Shown here one piece after another: positions 27,150-37,546 of a stretch of DNA of 64,000 nt. Source of the stretch: Parasutterella secunda (GTDB lineage Bacteria > Pseudomonadota > Gammaproteobacteria > Burkholderiales > Burkholderiaceae_F); assembly GCF_023336895.1 (NCBI RefSeq), contig NZ_JAMBLT010000005.1:32412-96411 (forward strand). Direction: 5' to 3'. The notes beneath the pieces are model-generated. The model saw only the letters and a list, made by a program, of their open reading frames with translations, was not told the origin of the DNA and made no database searches. Position numbers and translations under genes: made by a program. How positions within the stretch are numbered: the stretch's first letter is position 1; every line of letters begins with the position of its first letter.

Positions 27150-30100
27150 ATGTCTAACACCGCATCGATGTTTACTTTGATGGCCAGCAGTGCGCTGTCT
27201 GAATTTCGTGCCGCACGACTTCTGAAGCGAATTCGTGAAGTCACTCCGGCTGCTCAAGGTGTATCAGCCCGTTTTGTACACTTTGTGCATGCACAAAAAG
27301 CATTATCAGAAGATGAAAGCGCCCGTTTACAGGCGCTTTTGCATTATGGCTTTGATAGCGAGGATGTCAAAGCGGATGCGACCTTCATGGTTATCCCACG
27401 TTTGGGTACGATCAGTCCCTGGGCCAGTAAAGCTACCGATATCGCCCACAATTGCGGTTTGGATGTCATTGCGCGCATCGAACGAGGTACGCTCTATAAC
27501 ATTGACTTCAACGGTCAAATCCCTGAAGAGTCTGTTTTGGCTCAAGTCGCAGGCGTCCTGCACGACCGCATGACCGAAAGTGTGGTTCAGGCCGATTTTG
27601 ATGCATCCAAACTCTTTTTGGAATTACCCGGCAAACCGATGGTGACGGTCGACCTGTTAAAAGAAGGCAGACAGGCGCTTGCCGACGCCAACCTTTCCAT
27701 GGGTTTGGCGATGAGCGAAGATGAAATTGATTACCTGACCGAAGCTTTTACGAAAGCCAAACGCAATCCCACGGATGTGGAATTGATGATGTTTGCACAG
27801 GCTAATTCGGAACACTGCCGCCATAAGATTTTTAATGCGAAGTGGACGATTGACGGAAAGGATCAAGACACCACTTTGTTTGGCATGATTCGTGAAACCC
27901 ACAAGGCACATCCCCAAGGAACCATTGTGGCGTATTCTGATAACGCCGCTATTTTTGAAGGCGCCAAAGTGCCGCGTCTGTACCCGAGAACACCCGATGG
28001 AGAAGCTTTCGGTCGTGTGTTTACTGAAGAAGAGGAACTGACTCATACGGTCTTTAAGGTTGAAACCCACAACCACCCGACTGCTATTTCTCCGTTCCCG
28101 GGAGCCTCTACCGGTTCCGGCGGTGAAATCCGTGACGAAGGTGCAACCGGTCGCGGTGCTCGTCCCAAAGCCGGTCTTTGCGGTTTTACCGTTTCTTCTT
28201 TGCAGTTACCTGAAGCCCCTCAAGGTTGGGAAAACGACAAGGACGTGACAAATGCAGCCGATCATACGGACAAAAAGTATGGTAAACCGGGTCGCATCGC
28301 CAGTCCGTTGTCGATTATGATCGATGGGCCATTGGGTGGAGCTGCTTTTAATAACGAATTCGGTCGCCCCAATGTTTTAGGCTACTTCCGTGTTTTTGAA
28401 AATAACACAGGAGGAACACGCTACGGTTACCACAAGCCCATCATGTTAGCGGGTGGCATCGGCAACATCCGCAATGACCAAACACATAAAACAAGTTTGC
28501 CCCCGGGAACGCTTTTGATCAGTCTCGGCGGTCCGGGCATGCGAATTGGTTTGGGCGGCGGCGCTGCGAGTTCCATGACCACCGGTTCTAACTCTGAAGC
28601 CTTGGATTTTGACAGCGTTCAGCGCGGCAACCCCGAAATGGAACGTCGTGCTCAGGAAGTTATTGACCGTTGTTGGGCTAGTGGTGATAAGAATCCGATT
28701 TTGGCCATTCACGATGTGGGCGCAGGCGGTCTTTCCAATGCCATGCCCGAATTGGCTGATTTGTCTGGCCATGGTGCCAAGCTTGACTTGACCAAGGTAC
28801 CCGTTGAGGAAAGCGGTATGAGTCCGCTTGAAATCTGGTGTAACGAAAGTCAGGAACGTTATTCCATCGCGATTGCTCCTGAATCGCTTGAAGTCTTTGA
28901 TGCAATTTGTAAGCGTGAGCGCTGCCCGTATGCGGTATTGGGTGCCATCAGTGAAGACAACACCTTGGTTGTCGCTCGTGGTGAAACGGAGACACCGGCA
29001 GTCGATATGCCGATGGAAGTGCTCTTAGGTAAAGCTCCCCGAATGCATCGCACGGTTGAACACGTTGAACAACACTTGCCTGAGTTTGAAGCCAAAGGTA
29101 TTGATTTGGCAACTGCCGTTAAGGATGTCTTGCGTCATCCGACTGTCGGTAGCAAGAGTTTCCTGATCACAATTGGTGACCGTACGGTTGGCGGTCTCGT
29201 TCATCGTGACCAAATGGTTGGACCGTGGCAGGTTCCGGTTGCTGATGCGGCTGTGACAAACATCAGTTTTGTCGGTCATCGCGGCGAGGCGATGAGTATG
29301 GGTGAAAGAACCCCGTTGGCCATTGCTGATGCCGCGGCAGCAAGCCGTATGGCTATTGGTGAAGCGGTCACTAACATTGCCAGTACCGATATTGAATTAG
29401 GGTTGGTGAAGCTTTCTGCCAACTGGATGGCTGCCTGTGGCACGAAGGGCGAAGATGCCAAGCTCTTTGACGCTGTTCGCGCGGCCAGCGTCGTTTGCCA
29501 AGAAATGGGTTTGGCTATTCCTGTGGGTAAAGACAGCCTTTCTATGAAGACGACATGGGAAGATGATGGTGAAAAGAAGACGGTTACTTCACCGGTTTCT
29601 TTAATTGTCTCTGCAGCAGCACCTGTTCGTGATGTCCGCTTGAGTTTGACGCCACAGCTTCGTACTGATATCGGTTCTGTTTTAGTGGCCATTGATCTGG
29701 GCGGTGGTAAGAACCGCATGGCCGGCTCCATTTTGTCTCAGGTTACTCAGCAATTCGGTTCACAAACGCCTGACTTAGATGATCCGAAGAAGCTGCAAGC
29801 CTTTGTGAAGCTGGTTCGTAAGTTAACGCTGGCCGGTTGCGTATTGGCTTATCACGATCGTGCTGACGGTGGTTTGCTGGCTACGGTTGCTGAAATGATG
29901 TTTGCTGGTCATACGGGTGTTCGACTTGATCTGACCTCGATGGCTAAGACTTCTCTGGTTGAAGACGTTATTCCTGCGCTCTTTAATGAAGAATTGGGAG
30001 CGGTGCTTCAGATCCGTGCTGACCGTATCGAAGAGGTTCATGCAGCGGTTAAAGATGCAGGCTTAGCAGACTGCACGCATTTTGTAGGTGAAGTGACGGA

Positions 30101-31097
30101 TGCAGATGCCTTGCAAATTCATGTCCACGGAGAAAAACTCTTTGAAGAGTCTCGTGGCGAATTGCAAAAAGCATGGACGGAAGTGTCATGGCAAATTGCC
30201 CGTATGCGTGACAATCCTGCCTGCGCAGATCAGGAATACGCCCGCTGCACGATGGAAGATGATACGGGGCTTTTTGTACGCACGACTTTTGATACCGAAG
30301 AGGATGTTGCGGCTCCGTTTATTGCTTCCGGTGCTCGTCCTCGTATTGCGATTTTGCGTGAGCAGGGGGTTAACAGTCAGACTGAAATGGCCGCTGCATT
30401 TACCAGAGCCGGTTTTGAAGCCATTGATGTGCATATGACTGATCTTTTGTCCGGTAGAAGCGATCTGAAGGATTTCGCCGGTCTGGCCGCTTGTGGCGGA
30501 TTCTCCTACGGTGACGTTTTAGGTGCTGGTGGCGGTTGGGCAACGACCATTTTGCGTAACCCCAAGATGGTTGAAATGTTCTCAGCCTTCTTTAACCGTC
30601 CTGATACATTTGCCTTAGGTATTTGTAACGGTTGTCAGATGATGAGTCATCTGCGTAACATTATTCCTGGCGCAAACCATTGGCCGCAGTTTGTTCGCAA
30701 TGTCAGCGAGCAATTTGAGGCTCGTTTGGTTGAGGTTGAAGTCATGAAGAGCCCGTCTATTTTCTTTGACGGCATGGCGGGCAGCATGATGCCGATCGTT
30801 AACTCTCACGGTGAAGGTCACGTTCAATGGTTATCAGCTGAGGATGCTAAATTGGCTACTTTGGCTGCTCGCTACGTGGATCCGGCCGGACGTCCGACGG
30901 AACTTTATCCGTTTAATCCAAACGGTTCACCTGACGGTATTACTGGTGTTACGACACCAGATGGCCGCTTTACGATCATGATGCCGCACCCTGAACGTAC
31001 ACATCGTACGGTTCAAATGAGTTGGGCTCCTGATAGTTTGGGTGAATTCAGTCCGTGGATGAGAATGTTCAGAAACGCAAGAAAGTTTGTCGGTTAA
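27150..31097 (+). CDS. purL: Phosphoribosylformylglycinamidine synthase (FGAM synthase)
   Basis: Fourth step of purine synthesis: FGAR + Gln + ATP to FGAM. The single large polypeptide of 1315 residues is the proteobacterial type, with synthase and glutaminase in one chain. Support: [16 protein letters not shown] and [19 protein letters not shown] in the synthase half; [11 protein letters not shown]; and the C-terminal class I glutaminase with its Cys in [13 protein letters not shown] and the His-Glu pair near SHGEGH and PHPERTHR. The gene appears monocistronic, with a terminator immediately downstream. Confidence 0.97.
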   Translation: MSNTASMFTLMASSALSEFRAARLLKRIREVTPAAQGVSARFVHFVHAQKALSEDESARLQALLHYGFDSEDVKADATFMVIPRLGTISPWASKATDIAHNCGLDVIARIERGTLYNIDFNGQIPEESVLAQVAGVLHDRMTESVVQADFDASKLFLELPGKPMVTVDLLKEGRQALADANLSMGLAMSEDEIDYLTEAFTKAKRNPTDVELMMFAQANSEHCRHKIFNAKWTIDGKDQDTTLFGMIRETHKAHPQGTIVAYSDNAAIFEGAKVPRLYPRTPDGEAFGRVFTEEEELTHTVFKVETHNHPTAISPFPGASTGSGGEIRDEGATGRGARPKAGLCGFTVSSLQLPEAPQGWENDKDVTNAADHTDKKYGKPGRIASPLSIMIDGPLGGAAFNNEFGRPNVLGYFRVFENNTGGTRYGYHKPIMLAGGIGNIRNDQTHKTSLPPGTLLISLGGPGMRIGLGGGAASSMTTGSNSEALDFDSVQRGNPEMERRAQEVIDRCWASGDKNPILAIHDVGAGGLSNAMPELADLSGHGAKLDLTKVPVEESGMSPLEIWCNESQERYSIAIAPESLEVFDAICKRERCPYAVLGAISEDNTLVVARGETETPAVDMPMEVLLGKAPRMHRTVEHVEQHLPEFEAKGIDLATAVKDVLRHPTVGSKSFLITIGDRTVGGLVHRDQMVGPWQVPVADAAVTNISFVGHRGEAMSMGERTPLAIADAAAASRMAIGEAVTNIASTDIELGLVKLSANWMAACGTKGEDAKLFDAVRAASVVCQEMGLAIPVGKDSLSMKTTWEDDGEKKTVTSPVSLIVSAAAPVRDVRLSLTPQLRTDIGSVLVAIDLGGGKNRMAGSILSQVTQQFGSQTPDLDDPKKLQAFVKLVRKLTLAGCVLAYHDRADGGLLATVAEMMFAGHTGVRLDLTSMAKTSLVEDVIPALFNEELGAVLQIRADRIEEVHAAVKDAGLADCTHFVGEVTDADALQIHVHGEKLFEESRGELQKAWTEVSWQIARMRDNPACADQEYARCTMEDDTGLFVRTTFDTEEDVAAPFIASGARPRIAILREQGVNSQTEMAAAFTRAGFEAIDVHMTDLLSGRSDLKDFAGLAACGGFSYGDVLGAGGGWATTILRNPKMVEMFSAFFNRPDTFALGICNGCQMMSHLRNIIPGANHWPQFVRNVSEQFEARLVEVEVMKSPSIFFDGMAGSMMPIVNSHGEGHVQWLSAEDAKLATLAARYVDPAGRPTELYPFNPNGSPDGITGVTTPDGRFTIMMPHPERTHRTVQMSWAPDSLGEFSPWMRMFRNARKFVG

Positions 31098-31130
31098 AGT
31101 CCGATAACTTCTTAGAGCTTTTCTGAGATC

Positions 31131-31166
31131 AAGCCTCCGCAACCTTATGGAAACGGAGGCTTTAGT
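31131..31166 (+). terminator. Terminator downstream of purL
   Basis: AAGCCTCCG (31131-31139) pairs with CGGAGGCTT (31154-31162), followed by TAGTTTTTG. An ATG inside the loop (31147) is in frame with the next gene but is unlikely to be its start. Confidence 0.85.
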
Positions 31167-31182
31167 TTTTGAAAGGGTGAAA

Positions 31183-31821
31183 ATGCCATTTGATTTGTGG
31201 GTCAGTTTTACAATCGCCGCCGCGGTTTTAGCGGTTGCTCCCGGTCCGGATAATTTATTTGTTTTACTTCAATCGGCCATGTATGGTGCGCGTGCGGGCA
31301 TTTTTGTCACACTGGGGCTTTGTGTAGGGGTATTTATTCAAACTTTATTGGCAGCTTTCGGAGTCGCTGCCGTTGTGGCTGCTTCGCCCACGCTTTTGAT
31401 GATTATTCAATTTGCGGGTGCAGCCTATCTGCTTTATCTTGCTTGGGGCGCTTGGAATGCACCGGTTGGCGGTGCAAGCGGGGAGTCCGCTAAAAAATAT
31501 CCACGGCTGAGCAATTTCCAGCTTTGGCGTCGTGGTATTTTGATGAATATCACCAATCCTAAGGTGCTGATCTTTTTCTTAGCGTTTTTCCCGCAGTTCA
31601 TTATTAAAGGATCAACGGAATCTCAAGTAATGGTTCAGATGCTGATTATGGGAATGACATTTTTAGTTTGTACTTTGGTTGTGTTTAGCGCCATTGCCTG
31701 GTGCGCCGGAACGTTAGCGGATCGCTTGCGCAGCCCAAAGGTTCAGACTATCCTTAACAAGGTCTGTGCGGTCATTTTTACTGTATTGGCAATCTCGACA
31801 CTTCTTTGGAAAGCTAATTAA
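31183..31821 (+). CDS. LysE/RhtB-family amino-acid exporter
   Basis: A 212-residue inner-membrane protein with about six predicted helices. The family signature APGPDNLFVLLQSAMYGAR is at residues 21-39, and a second conserved stretch (GILMNITNPKVLIFFLAFFP) is mid-protein. Such proteins export amino acids (Lys, Thr, homoserine, Leu). ATG 31183 is chosen because AAAGGGTGA precedes it, and because the upstream ATG 31147 lies within the purL terminator. It is 14 bases from the next transporter gene, so both are probably co-transcribed. The substrate is unknown. Confidence 0.88.
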   Translation: MPFDLWVSFTIAAAVLAVAPGPDNLFVLLQSAMYGARAGIFVTLGLCVGVFIQTLLAAFGVAAVVAASPTLLMIIQFAGAAYLLYLAWGAWNAPVGGASGESAKKYPRLSNFQLWRRGILMNITNPKVLIFFLAFFPQFIIKGSTESQVMVQMLIMGMTFLVCTLVVFSAIAWCAGTLADRLRSPKVQTILNKVCAVIFTVLAISTLLWKAN

Positions 31822-31835
31822 GAGAGGTGAGTCCT

Positions 31836-33065
31836 ATGAACGAAGCCCGAAAGCAAGACTTTATCCTCATCACGCTTTTGGGCGTGGCGCATGGGTTGTC
31901 TCACTATTTTCATTTAATCATTCCGCCGCTTTTCCCGTGGATCATGCCTGAATTTGGCACGAGCTTTGCCCAGATGGGGGCGGTGATGACCGTCTTTTTC
32001 ATCTGCAGTTCGTTAGGGCAGGCCACAAGCGGTGTTCTAGTCGATAAATTCGGCGCAAAAGTGTGTCTGTACGGCGGTGTCACGTTATTGATGATTGCCG
32101 GTTTTCTTTTCAGCATCGCTCAAAGCTATTGGTGGTTTTATCCGGTGGCTGCCTGCGCGGGTCTTGGCAATAGTGTTTTTCATCCGACGGATTATTCCAT
32201 CATGAACCGTTGCATTACCAACGAGCGTTTGCCGTTTGCCTTCTCAATTCACTCAGTTGTTGGCAACATTGGTTGGGCATTGGCGCCGATATTTATGGTG
32301 GCGGTTGCAACCTATACGGGAAGTTGGCGTTTGGCCGCGGCGACTGCCGGCATTATGGCTTTGGTTGTGTTGGTGGTTCTTCTTTTTCATAATGCTCTTT
32401 TTGACCGGGCATTGGCTCAAGGCAATGGCTTAACACAGGAAGAAAAGCAAAATGATGCCAAAGGGGATGCGGGATTTGCTTTTCTTAAACTTCTGGTTGT
32501 TTGGCTCTGCTTTCTCTTCTTTTTCTGCAATTCGTTTGCTCTGGGTATTTTGCAGAATTTCGCTCCGTCCATTTTCAACGCCACATATCATGTGGGGCTT
32601 GAGATCGCGACAGGAGGTTTGACAGCGTACATGATCGGTTCAATCATTGGGGTACTGTCCGGCGCTTACATAGCCAAGGCTTTTAAACGAAGCGATCATG
32701 TCATTGCAGCAAGCATGTCGGTTTCGGCTGTGATGGCTATTTTGCTTGCTTGGCAAGGTTTAGGTCCCTGGTGCGTTTTACCCTTAATGGGAATCATGGG
32801 CTTAGGGGTCGGTGTTGCCACTCCGTCACGAGACTTGTTGATCCGTGGCGCCTGCATGAAGTTTTTAGGCAGCCACAGTTTTGGTCGCGTTTACGGTTTC
32901 ACGTATTGCGGAATGGATGTGGGGCAGACACTGGCTCCGCTTGTTGCCGGGCCTTTGCTTGATGCAGGATTCTTCTCGTTGGCGCTTGTGCTTGTGGGCC
33001 TATTCCAAACGGGTGCGCTTTTAACGGCACTGGGCGTGGGACAGCAAAAAGAGAAACCCGCCTAA
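31836..33065 (+). CDS. MFS transporter, fosmidomycin-resistance (Fsr)-like
   Basis: A 409-residue major-facilitator protein with twelve predicted membrane helices. The N-terminal half resembles Fsr: LLGVAHGLSHYFHLIIPPLF, the loop motif SGVLVDKFGAKVCLYGG and GLGNSVFHPTDYSIM, where GxxSxFHP is conserved in Fsr-type exporters. ATG 31836 follows AGAGAGGTGAG. A hydrophilic loop around residue 205 separates the halves. The real substrate is not known; Fsr homologues are usually drug or metabolite effluxers. It forms a two-gene unit with the LysE-type exporter. Confidence 0.85.
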   Translation: MNEARKQDFILITLLGVAHGLSHYFHLIIPPLFPWIMPEFGTSFAQMGAVMTVFFICSSLGQATSGVLVDKFGAKVCLYGGVTLLMIAGFLFSIAQSYWWFYPVAACAGLGNSVFHPTDYSIMNRCITNERLPFAFSIHSVVGNIGWALAPIFMVAVATYTGSWRLAAATAGIMALVVLVVLLFHNALFDRALAQGNGLTQEEKQNDAKGDAGFAFLKLLVVWLCFLFFFCNSFALGILQNFAPSIFNATYHVGLEIATGGLTAYMIGSIIGVLSGAYIAKAFKRSDHVIAASMSVSAVMAILLAWQGLGPWCVLPLMGIMGLGVGVATPSRDLLIRGACMKFLGSHSFGRVYGFTYCGMDVGQTLAPLVAGPLLDAGFFSLALVLVGLFQTGALLTALGVGQQKEKPA

Positions 33066-33079
33066 AAAGTGCTGACACA

Positions 33080-33109
33080 AAAAATGCCCCGAGAAAACGG
33101 GGCATTTTT
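33080..33109. terminator. Bidirectional terminator between the MFS gene and ppiC-like gene
   Basis: AAAAATGCCCC (33080-33090) pairs perfectly with GGGGCATTTTT (33099-33109) with an eight-base loop. The A-rich and T-rich flanks let it work on both strands for the convergent genes. Confidence 0.9.
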
Positions 33110-33126
33110 CTGAGAAGTGTTGTCGA

Positions 33127-33921
33127 TTACTTACCGACCTTAATGTTGGCCTTTTGGAACAACTCTTGAATGTTTTGTTGAACCTTCGTTTGAACTAACA
33201 TGTTCTTGTAGTGATCCTTGCTCTTGCTGTATTCTGGGAAGAGCTGAGCCTTACGAGAATCATCCACACGGATAATGTAATAGCCGCCGTTGGCACGGAT
33301 AGGCACTTCGGTATAGTCACCGTCATCGAGTGAACGGATCGCCAAACCGATCATTTGCGGGAAATTGGCAGAAGACGTCCAGTTGTCGATCTTGCCACCC
33401 TTATCCTTGGTGCTCTTATCCATGGAATACTTCTTAGCCACATCGGCAAACTTATCACCGTCCTTCAAAGCTTCCGTTACCTTCTTGGCGTCTGCTTCGG
33501 TCTTAACCGTAATGACGCTGACCTTGTATTCCTTGTCGCCGTATGCCTTCTTTTGTTCTTCGTAGAACTTCTTCACATCAGCGTCTTTAACCGGATTCTT
33601 CTTGGCGAAATCCGCGATAAGAGCGTTAATGAGTACGCTGTCACGAGCGTTATTGATTGCATCACGAACTTCGGCACGGTTGGCGAGCTTCTTACGGTTG
33701 GCTTCCTGTAAAAGAACTTCCTTTTGGATGAGCTGATTACGAACCTGCATTTCCAATTCAGGCGTTCTCTTTTGACCATTTTTAACGATTTGTTGAATGA
33801 TCTTTTCTTGAGCTTGAGCAGAAATCGTCTTGCCGTTGACGGTAACAGCGGTCGGTGCCGCCAAGGCCATTGTGGAGGCCAGGGCCAAGGACAAACCGAT
33901 GACTAAAGCTTTGTGTTGCAT
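33127..33921 (-). CDS. Periplasmic parvulin-type peptidyl-prolyl isomerase (SurA/PrsA-like)
   Basis: A 264-residue exported foldase. Residues 1-21 form a signal peptide ending MALA before APTAVTVNGK. A SurA-like N-terminal helical segment follows, then one rotamase domain (about residues 125-225) with KEYKVSVITVKTEADAK and GGKIDNWTSSANFPQMIG. The usual HILV start of a parvulin domain is VSVITV here, so catalytic activity is not certain. ATG 33921 is chosen because GAGGAT precedes it. It is followed by no operon partner on its downstream side and preceded by yciB 27 bases upstream. Confidence 0.87.
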   Translation of the reverse strand: MQHKALVIGLSLALASTMALAAPTAVTVNGKTISAQAQEKIIQQIVKNGQKRTPELEMQVRNQLIQKEVLLQEANRKKLANRAEVRDAINNARDSVLINALIADFAKKNPVKDADVKKFYEEQKKAYGDKEYKVSVITVKTEADAKKVTEALKDGDKFADVAKKYSMDKSTKDKGGKIDNWTSSANFPQMIGLAIRSLDDGDYTEVPIRANGGYYIIRVDDSRKAQLFPEYSKSKDHYKNMLVQTKVQQNIQELFQKANIKVGK

Positions 33922-33948
33922 AAATATCCTCAATAACAAAAAGAATAA

Positions 33949-34548
33949 TTAATTATGATGGCCTGTATTTTGCGCTTCTTCAGCGTATTTGGCGACATAA
34001 AATCCAAGCCCAATTGTAAAAAGAAGTGTCAGCCCCAAAAGGCCGAAGAGCTTGAAGTCCACCCAAATATCCATACTGAAAGTATAAGCAACAAAAATAT
34101 TAATAAAACCGATGGCAATTAAAAAGATGAGACAAAAGTTCTCAACTTTCTTCCATGCGTGGTCGGGCATGGAAATGCCGGTGAATACTTTTTTAATGTA
34201 ATCCTTTTTTCCGAAGCGGCCGAAAAGCAGTATGGCAGCAAAAAGCCAATAAAGTAAAGTGGGTTTCCATTGAATAAAGGCCGGATCCTGAAAAGCGATT
34301 GTCATTCCGCCAAAAAGCACAACCAAAAGGGTGGAGAAAATAGCCATTTTGGAGGGTTTTTGACCCTTCATATAAATAAAGCCCATCTGAAGAATGCTTG
34401 CCACAATGATGACAGCGGTGGCTGTCACAATGGGAATGAGGTCGGCTGCAACCGGAACAATCGGAGTCAGTTCAGTTGTATAAGAGCCTGCTACTTTGAA
34501 GGTAATGAAAAAGCAGATGACGGGTAGGAGATCGAAAAAGGCCTTCAC
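33949..34548 (-). CDS. yciB: Inner-membrane septation protein YciB (IspZ family)
   Basis: A 199-residue protein with five to six hydrophobic helices. The start MKAFFDLLPVICFFITFK and the later KPTLLYWLFAAILLFG are hallmarks of the YciB/IspZ family, linked to cell-envelope and septum integrity. It precedes the parvulin gene by 27 bases on the same strand, a yciB/ppiC pairing that I recall in other Burkholderiales. The C-terminus ends in a short His-containing tail (NTGHHN). Confidence 0.92.
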   Translation of the reverse strand: MKAFFDLLPVICFFITFKVAGSYTTELTPIVPVAADLIPIVTATAVIIVASILQMGFIYMKGQKPSKMAIFSTLLVVLFGGMTIAFQDPAFIQWKPTLLYWLFAAILLFGRFGKKDYIKKVFTGISMPDHAWKKVENFCLIFLIAIGFINIFVAYTFSMDIWVDFKLFGLLGLTLLFTIGLGFYVAKYAEEAQNTGHHN

Positions 34549-34712
34549 AATAAATCTTCGGCATGATTATTAAACCTCTGCACTATACCTCAAACGGCTA
34601 TGGCTGTCTAAGGCGGCAATATTCCGATACACTTAGGAACTTTCGTACCAAATGTTGTGGATCAAATTGATTACACTAACGTCGATCCTGTTTGAAAGCG
34701 AAGGACGACTCC

Positions 34713-37478
34713 ATGAATAAAAAACAAAAATGGCTTGCCGCAGCCGGCATCGTTGTTGTGTGTGCGGTGGGCTTTACATTTTGGCAAAAGGACACAAGTA
34801 CCCCTATGAATGACGCATCAACCGTTGCACAGAATACAGAATCCGCTCAGAAAGTTGTGACCGTAGAAGGTGTTACAGAATATCGTTTGGCCAATGGTTT
34901 GCGGGTTTTGCTTTTCCCGGATTTCAGTAAACCGACCATTACAGTCAATATGACTTATTTAGTGGGCTCGCGCCATGAAGGTTATGGCGAAACGGGGATG
35001 GCTCACTTGCTTGAACACCTGATGTTCAAGGGTTCTAAGAACTGTCCGGAACCGACAAAGGAATTCACGCGCCGTGGTTTTAAGATGAACGGTTCCACTT
35101 GGCTTGATCGAACCAATTATTTTGTTTCTTTCAATGCCGTTGATGACAATCTTGATTGGGCTCTCGGCTGGAGTGCTGACGCCATGACCAATTCCTTTAT
35201 CGCTCAAAAGGATTTGGACACGGAAATGACGGTTGTTCGAAACGAATTTGAAATGGGTGAAAATAACCCGGTGAGTGTGCTTTTAAAGCGCATGCAGTCG
35301 GTTCTTTTCGATTGGCACAACTATGGCAACAGCACGATTGGAGCCAGAAGCGATATTGAAAATGTGAAAATCGAAAATCTGCAAGCTTTCTATCGCAAAT
35401 ATTATCAACCCGACAATGCCGTGCTGATGGTTTCCGGTAAGTTTGATGAAGCCGATACGCTCAAGAAAATCGAACGCATTTTCGGTGCTATTCCCAAACC
35501 CACTCGCATCTTAGAGCCGGAGTGGACAGAAGAACCCATTGCAGACGGTCCTCGCACTTTTGAAATTCGTCGCGCTGGCGAAATGAAAGTCGTTGCTGTT
35601 GGCTACAGGATTCCTGCTGCATTGCATCCTGATGCCCAGCTTATTAATTTAGGTGCTGATGTTTTGGGCGATACGCCGCGTGGCCGTTTACATAAAGCGC
35701 TGGTCGAAACCGGCCTGGCTACACAAGTCTTTGCTTGGCCGATGCCGGCTCATGATCCGGGTTTGGCGATGTTTGGTGCCATGCTGCCTAAAGACGGTGA
35801 TGTGGATAAAGCTCAAAAGATTCTTATCGAAACGGTTGAGTCAACTTTTGATAAAGAACCCTTGCAGGCTGAAGATCTCTCCTTGATGGCTCGAGAAGAA
35901 AAAACGCTCTACGAAAGAACTTTTGCCGATCCTGAAACGTTCGGCGTGGATATTTCGGACTTTATTGCTTTAGGGGACTGGCGGCTTTTCTTTATTCATC
36001 GTGACAGTTGGGAAAAGATGAAGCCTGAAGATGTGATGCAGGCTTGGAAGCGCTATTTTGTACGTGATAACCGCGTGGTCGGTACGTTTATTCCTGACAA
36101 TAAGCCTCAGCGCGCTCAAATGACTCCGGCACCGACTCTGGATCAAGTTCTCTCAGAGCATCAATTCAAGGAACAGGGCCAGGAGGCTGAAGTCTTTGAT
36201 TCCAGCCCTGCCAATCTCAACGCACGCACCGATCGCTTTACCATCGGGGACGTTAATGTCGCCCTTTTACCGAAAAAGACCCGCGGTGAAACCGTTGTGG
36301 TCAGGGCGCAATTCCGCTATGGCAACTATGATTCCCGCAAAGATAAGCGAGCCGTGGCGGCTTTGATGAGTGCCATGCTTGAGCGCGGAACAAAAACTAT
36401 GAGCCGCGAGGAAATCAACGATGCTTTCACAAAACTTCAGATTGAAGGGGATATCGGACAATTTACGACCACTCGTGAACATTTGGCCGATGCCTTGAAA
36501 CTGATGGGAGAGCTTTGGACGCAATCGTCCATGCCGCAAAAGGATTTTGATGAATTAAAGGCCGAGTTTGCCAATGACGTTCAATCCCGAATGGACGATC
36601 CGCGCATTCAAGCCCGTGATGCAATCACCGAACACTTCAATCACTATCCTAAAGATGATCCGCGTTATCGTCTGACAAGCAAGGAGTTGAAGGCGGCGAT
36701 TGAGAAGACATCACTTGAAGATGTGAAAAACTACTACGACAAACAGTTCGGAATCGAACGCGGGGAAATCTCTATTGTCGGTGATTTCGATGCCCAAGCT
36801 GTCCGCGCTCAACTTGAAGGTTTGTTAAATCAAAAAGCTTCTCAGGTTCCATATGAACGAATCGTTCGTGAGCATTTTGATACGCCTGCCACGCGCATCA
36901 TTATCGACACACCTGATAAGGAAAATGCAACGATTGTCGCTCGGTTCGATTTCGCTCAGAATAAAAACGACCCGGAGACCGACGCGATGTTGCTTGCCAA
37001 CTGGATTTTTGGCGGCAGCTCCGGTCTTTCCAATCGCCTGATGCTTCGTCTTCGTCAAAAGGACGGTTTAAGTTACGGCGCCGGCAGCAGTGTTAATATT
37101 CCTGCTTTTGGCAATGATGCGAGTTGGACCATGCAGGCTATTTTGGCTCCTCAAAATTTGAGAAAAGCTGAAATTGCCCTGTATGAAGAAATTGACCGCG
37201 TTTTGAAGGAAGGCTTTACACAAGAGGAATTGGATGAAGCGAAAAAAGGCTTTATCGAATACCGTGCGGTCAATCGCAGTCAGGATAACCTTATTGCCTA
37301 TCATTGGGTTCAAATGATGAATGAGGGAGTGGACTGGACAGAAGCCCAAGATCGGGATGAAACGGTGCGCAACTTGACTCTTGAAGAAGTCAACAATGCT
37401 TTCCGTAAAATGGTCGATCGCAATGGGTTGACGGTTGTTTTGGCCGGTGACCAGAAAAAGGCGATGACTCAAGAATAA
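34713..37478 (+). CDS. Zinc-dependent M16-family peptidase, periplasmic (PqqL/pitrilysin-like)
   Basis: A 921-residue protein with an N-terminal signal or anchor (about residues 8-26, WLAAAGIVVVCAVGFTFW). The inverted zinc motif HLLEH is in GMAHLLEHLMFKGSKN, with the distal Glu expected in TEMTVVRNEFEMGE. Two M16 halves are fused: the catalytic N-terminal half and an inactive C-terminal half (FRYGNYDSRKDKRAV onward, ending with the DGLSYGAGSSVN motif). This matches the pqqL type in size. ATG 34713 is chosen because GAAGGACGA precedes it. It probably degrades peptides in the periplasm; the substrate is unknown. Confidence 0.9.
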   Translation: MNKKQKWLAAAGIVVVCAVGFTFWQKDTSTPMNDASTVAQNTESAQKVVTVEGVTEYRLANGLRVLLFPDFSKPTITVNMTYLVGSRHEGYGETGMAHLLEHLMFKGSKNCPEPTKEFTRRGFKMNGSTWLDRTNYFVSFNAVDDNLDWALGWSADAMTNSFIAQKDLDTEMTVVRNEFEMGENNPVSVLLKRMQSVLFDWHNYGNSTIGARSDIENVKIENLQAFYRKYYQPDNAVLMVSGKFDEADTLKKIERIFGAIPKPTRILEPEWTEEPIADGPRTFEIRRAGEMKVVAVGYRIPAALHPDAQLINLGADVLGDTPRGRLHKALVETGLATQVFAWPMPAHDPGLAMFGAMLPKDGDVDKAQKILIETVESTFDKEPLQAEDLSLMAREEKTLYERTFADPETFGVDISDFIALGDWRLFFIHRDSWEKMKPEDVMQAWKRYFVRDNRVVGTFIPDNKPQRAQMTPAPTLDQVLSEHQFKEQGQEAEVFDSSPANLNARTDRFTIGDVNVALLPKKTRGETVVVRAQFRYGNYDSRKDKRAVAALMSAMLERGTKTMSREEINDAFTKLQIEGDIGQFTTTREHLADALKLMGELWTQSSMPQKDFDELKAEFANDVQSRMDDPRIQARDAITEHFNHYPKDDPRYRLTSKELKAAIEKTSLEDVKNYYDKQFGIERGEISIVGDFDAQAVRAQLEGLLNQKASQVPYERIVREHFDTPATRIIIDTPDKENATIVARFDFAQNKNDPETDAMLLANWIFGGSSGLSNRLMLRLRQKDGLSYGAGSSVNIPAFGNDASWTMQAILAPQNLRKAEIALYEEIDRVLKEGFTQEELDEAKKGFIEYRAVNRSQDNLIAYHWVQMMNEGVDWTEAQDRDETVRNLTLEEVNNAFRKMVDRNGLTVVLAGDQKKAMTQE

Positions 37479-37503
37479 GCCACTTTTACGGATGCAAAAA
37501 AAG

Positions 37504-37537
37504 GCCTCGGTTGTCATTTTGTGACCGAGGCTTTTTT
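37504..37537. terminator. Bidirectional terminator between the M16 peptidase and ygfZ
   Basis: GCCTCGGT (37504-37511) pairs with ACCGAGGC (37524-37531), preceded by seven A residues and followed by six T residues, so it can serve both convergent genes. Confidence 0.88.
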
Positions 37538-37546
37538 GTCAGTAAT

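Noticed and set aside
31147..31182. Twelve-codon N-terminal extension of the LysE-type exporter
   Set aside because: The upstream ATG lies in the loop of the purL terminator; the internal ATG has the ribosome site and fits the family start.
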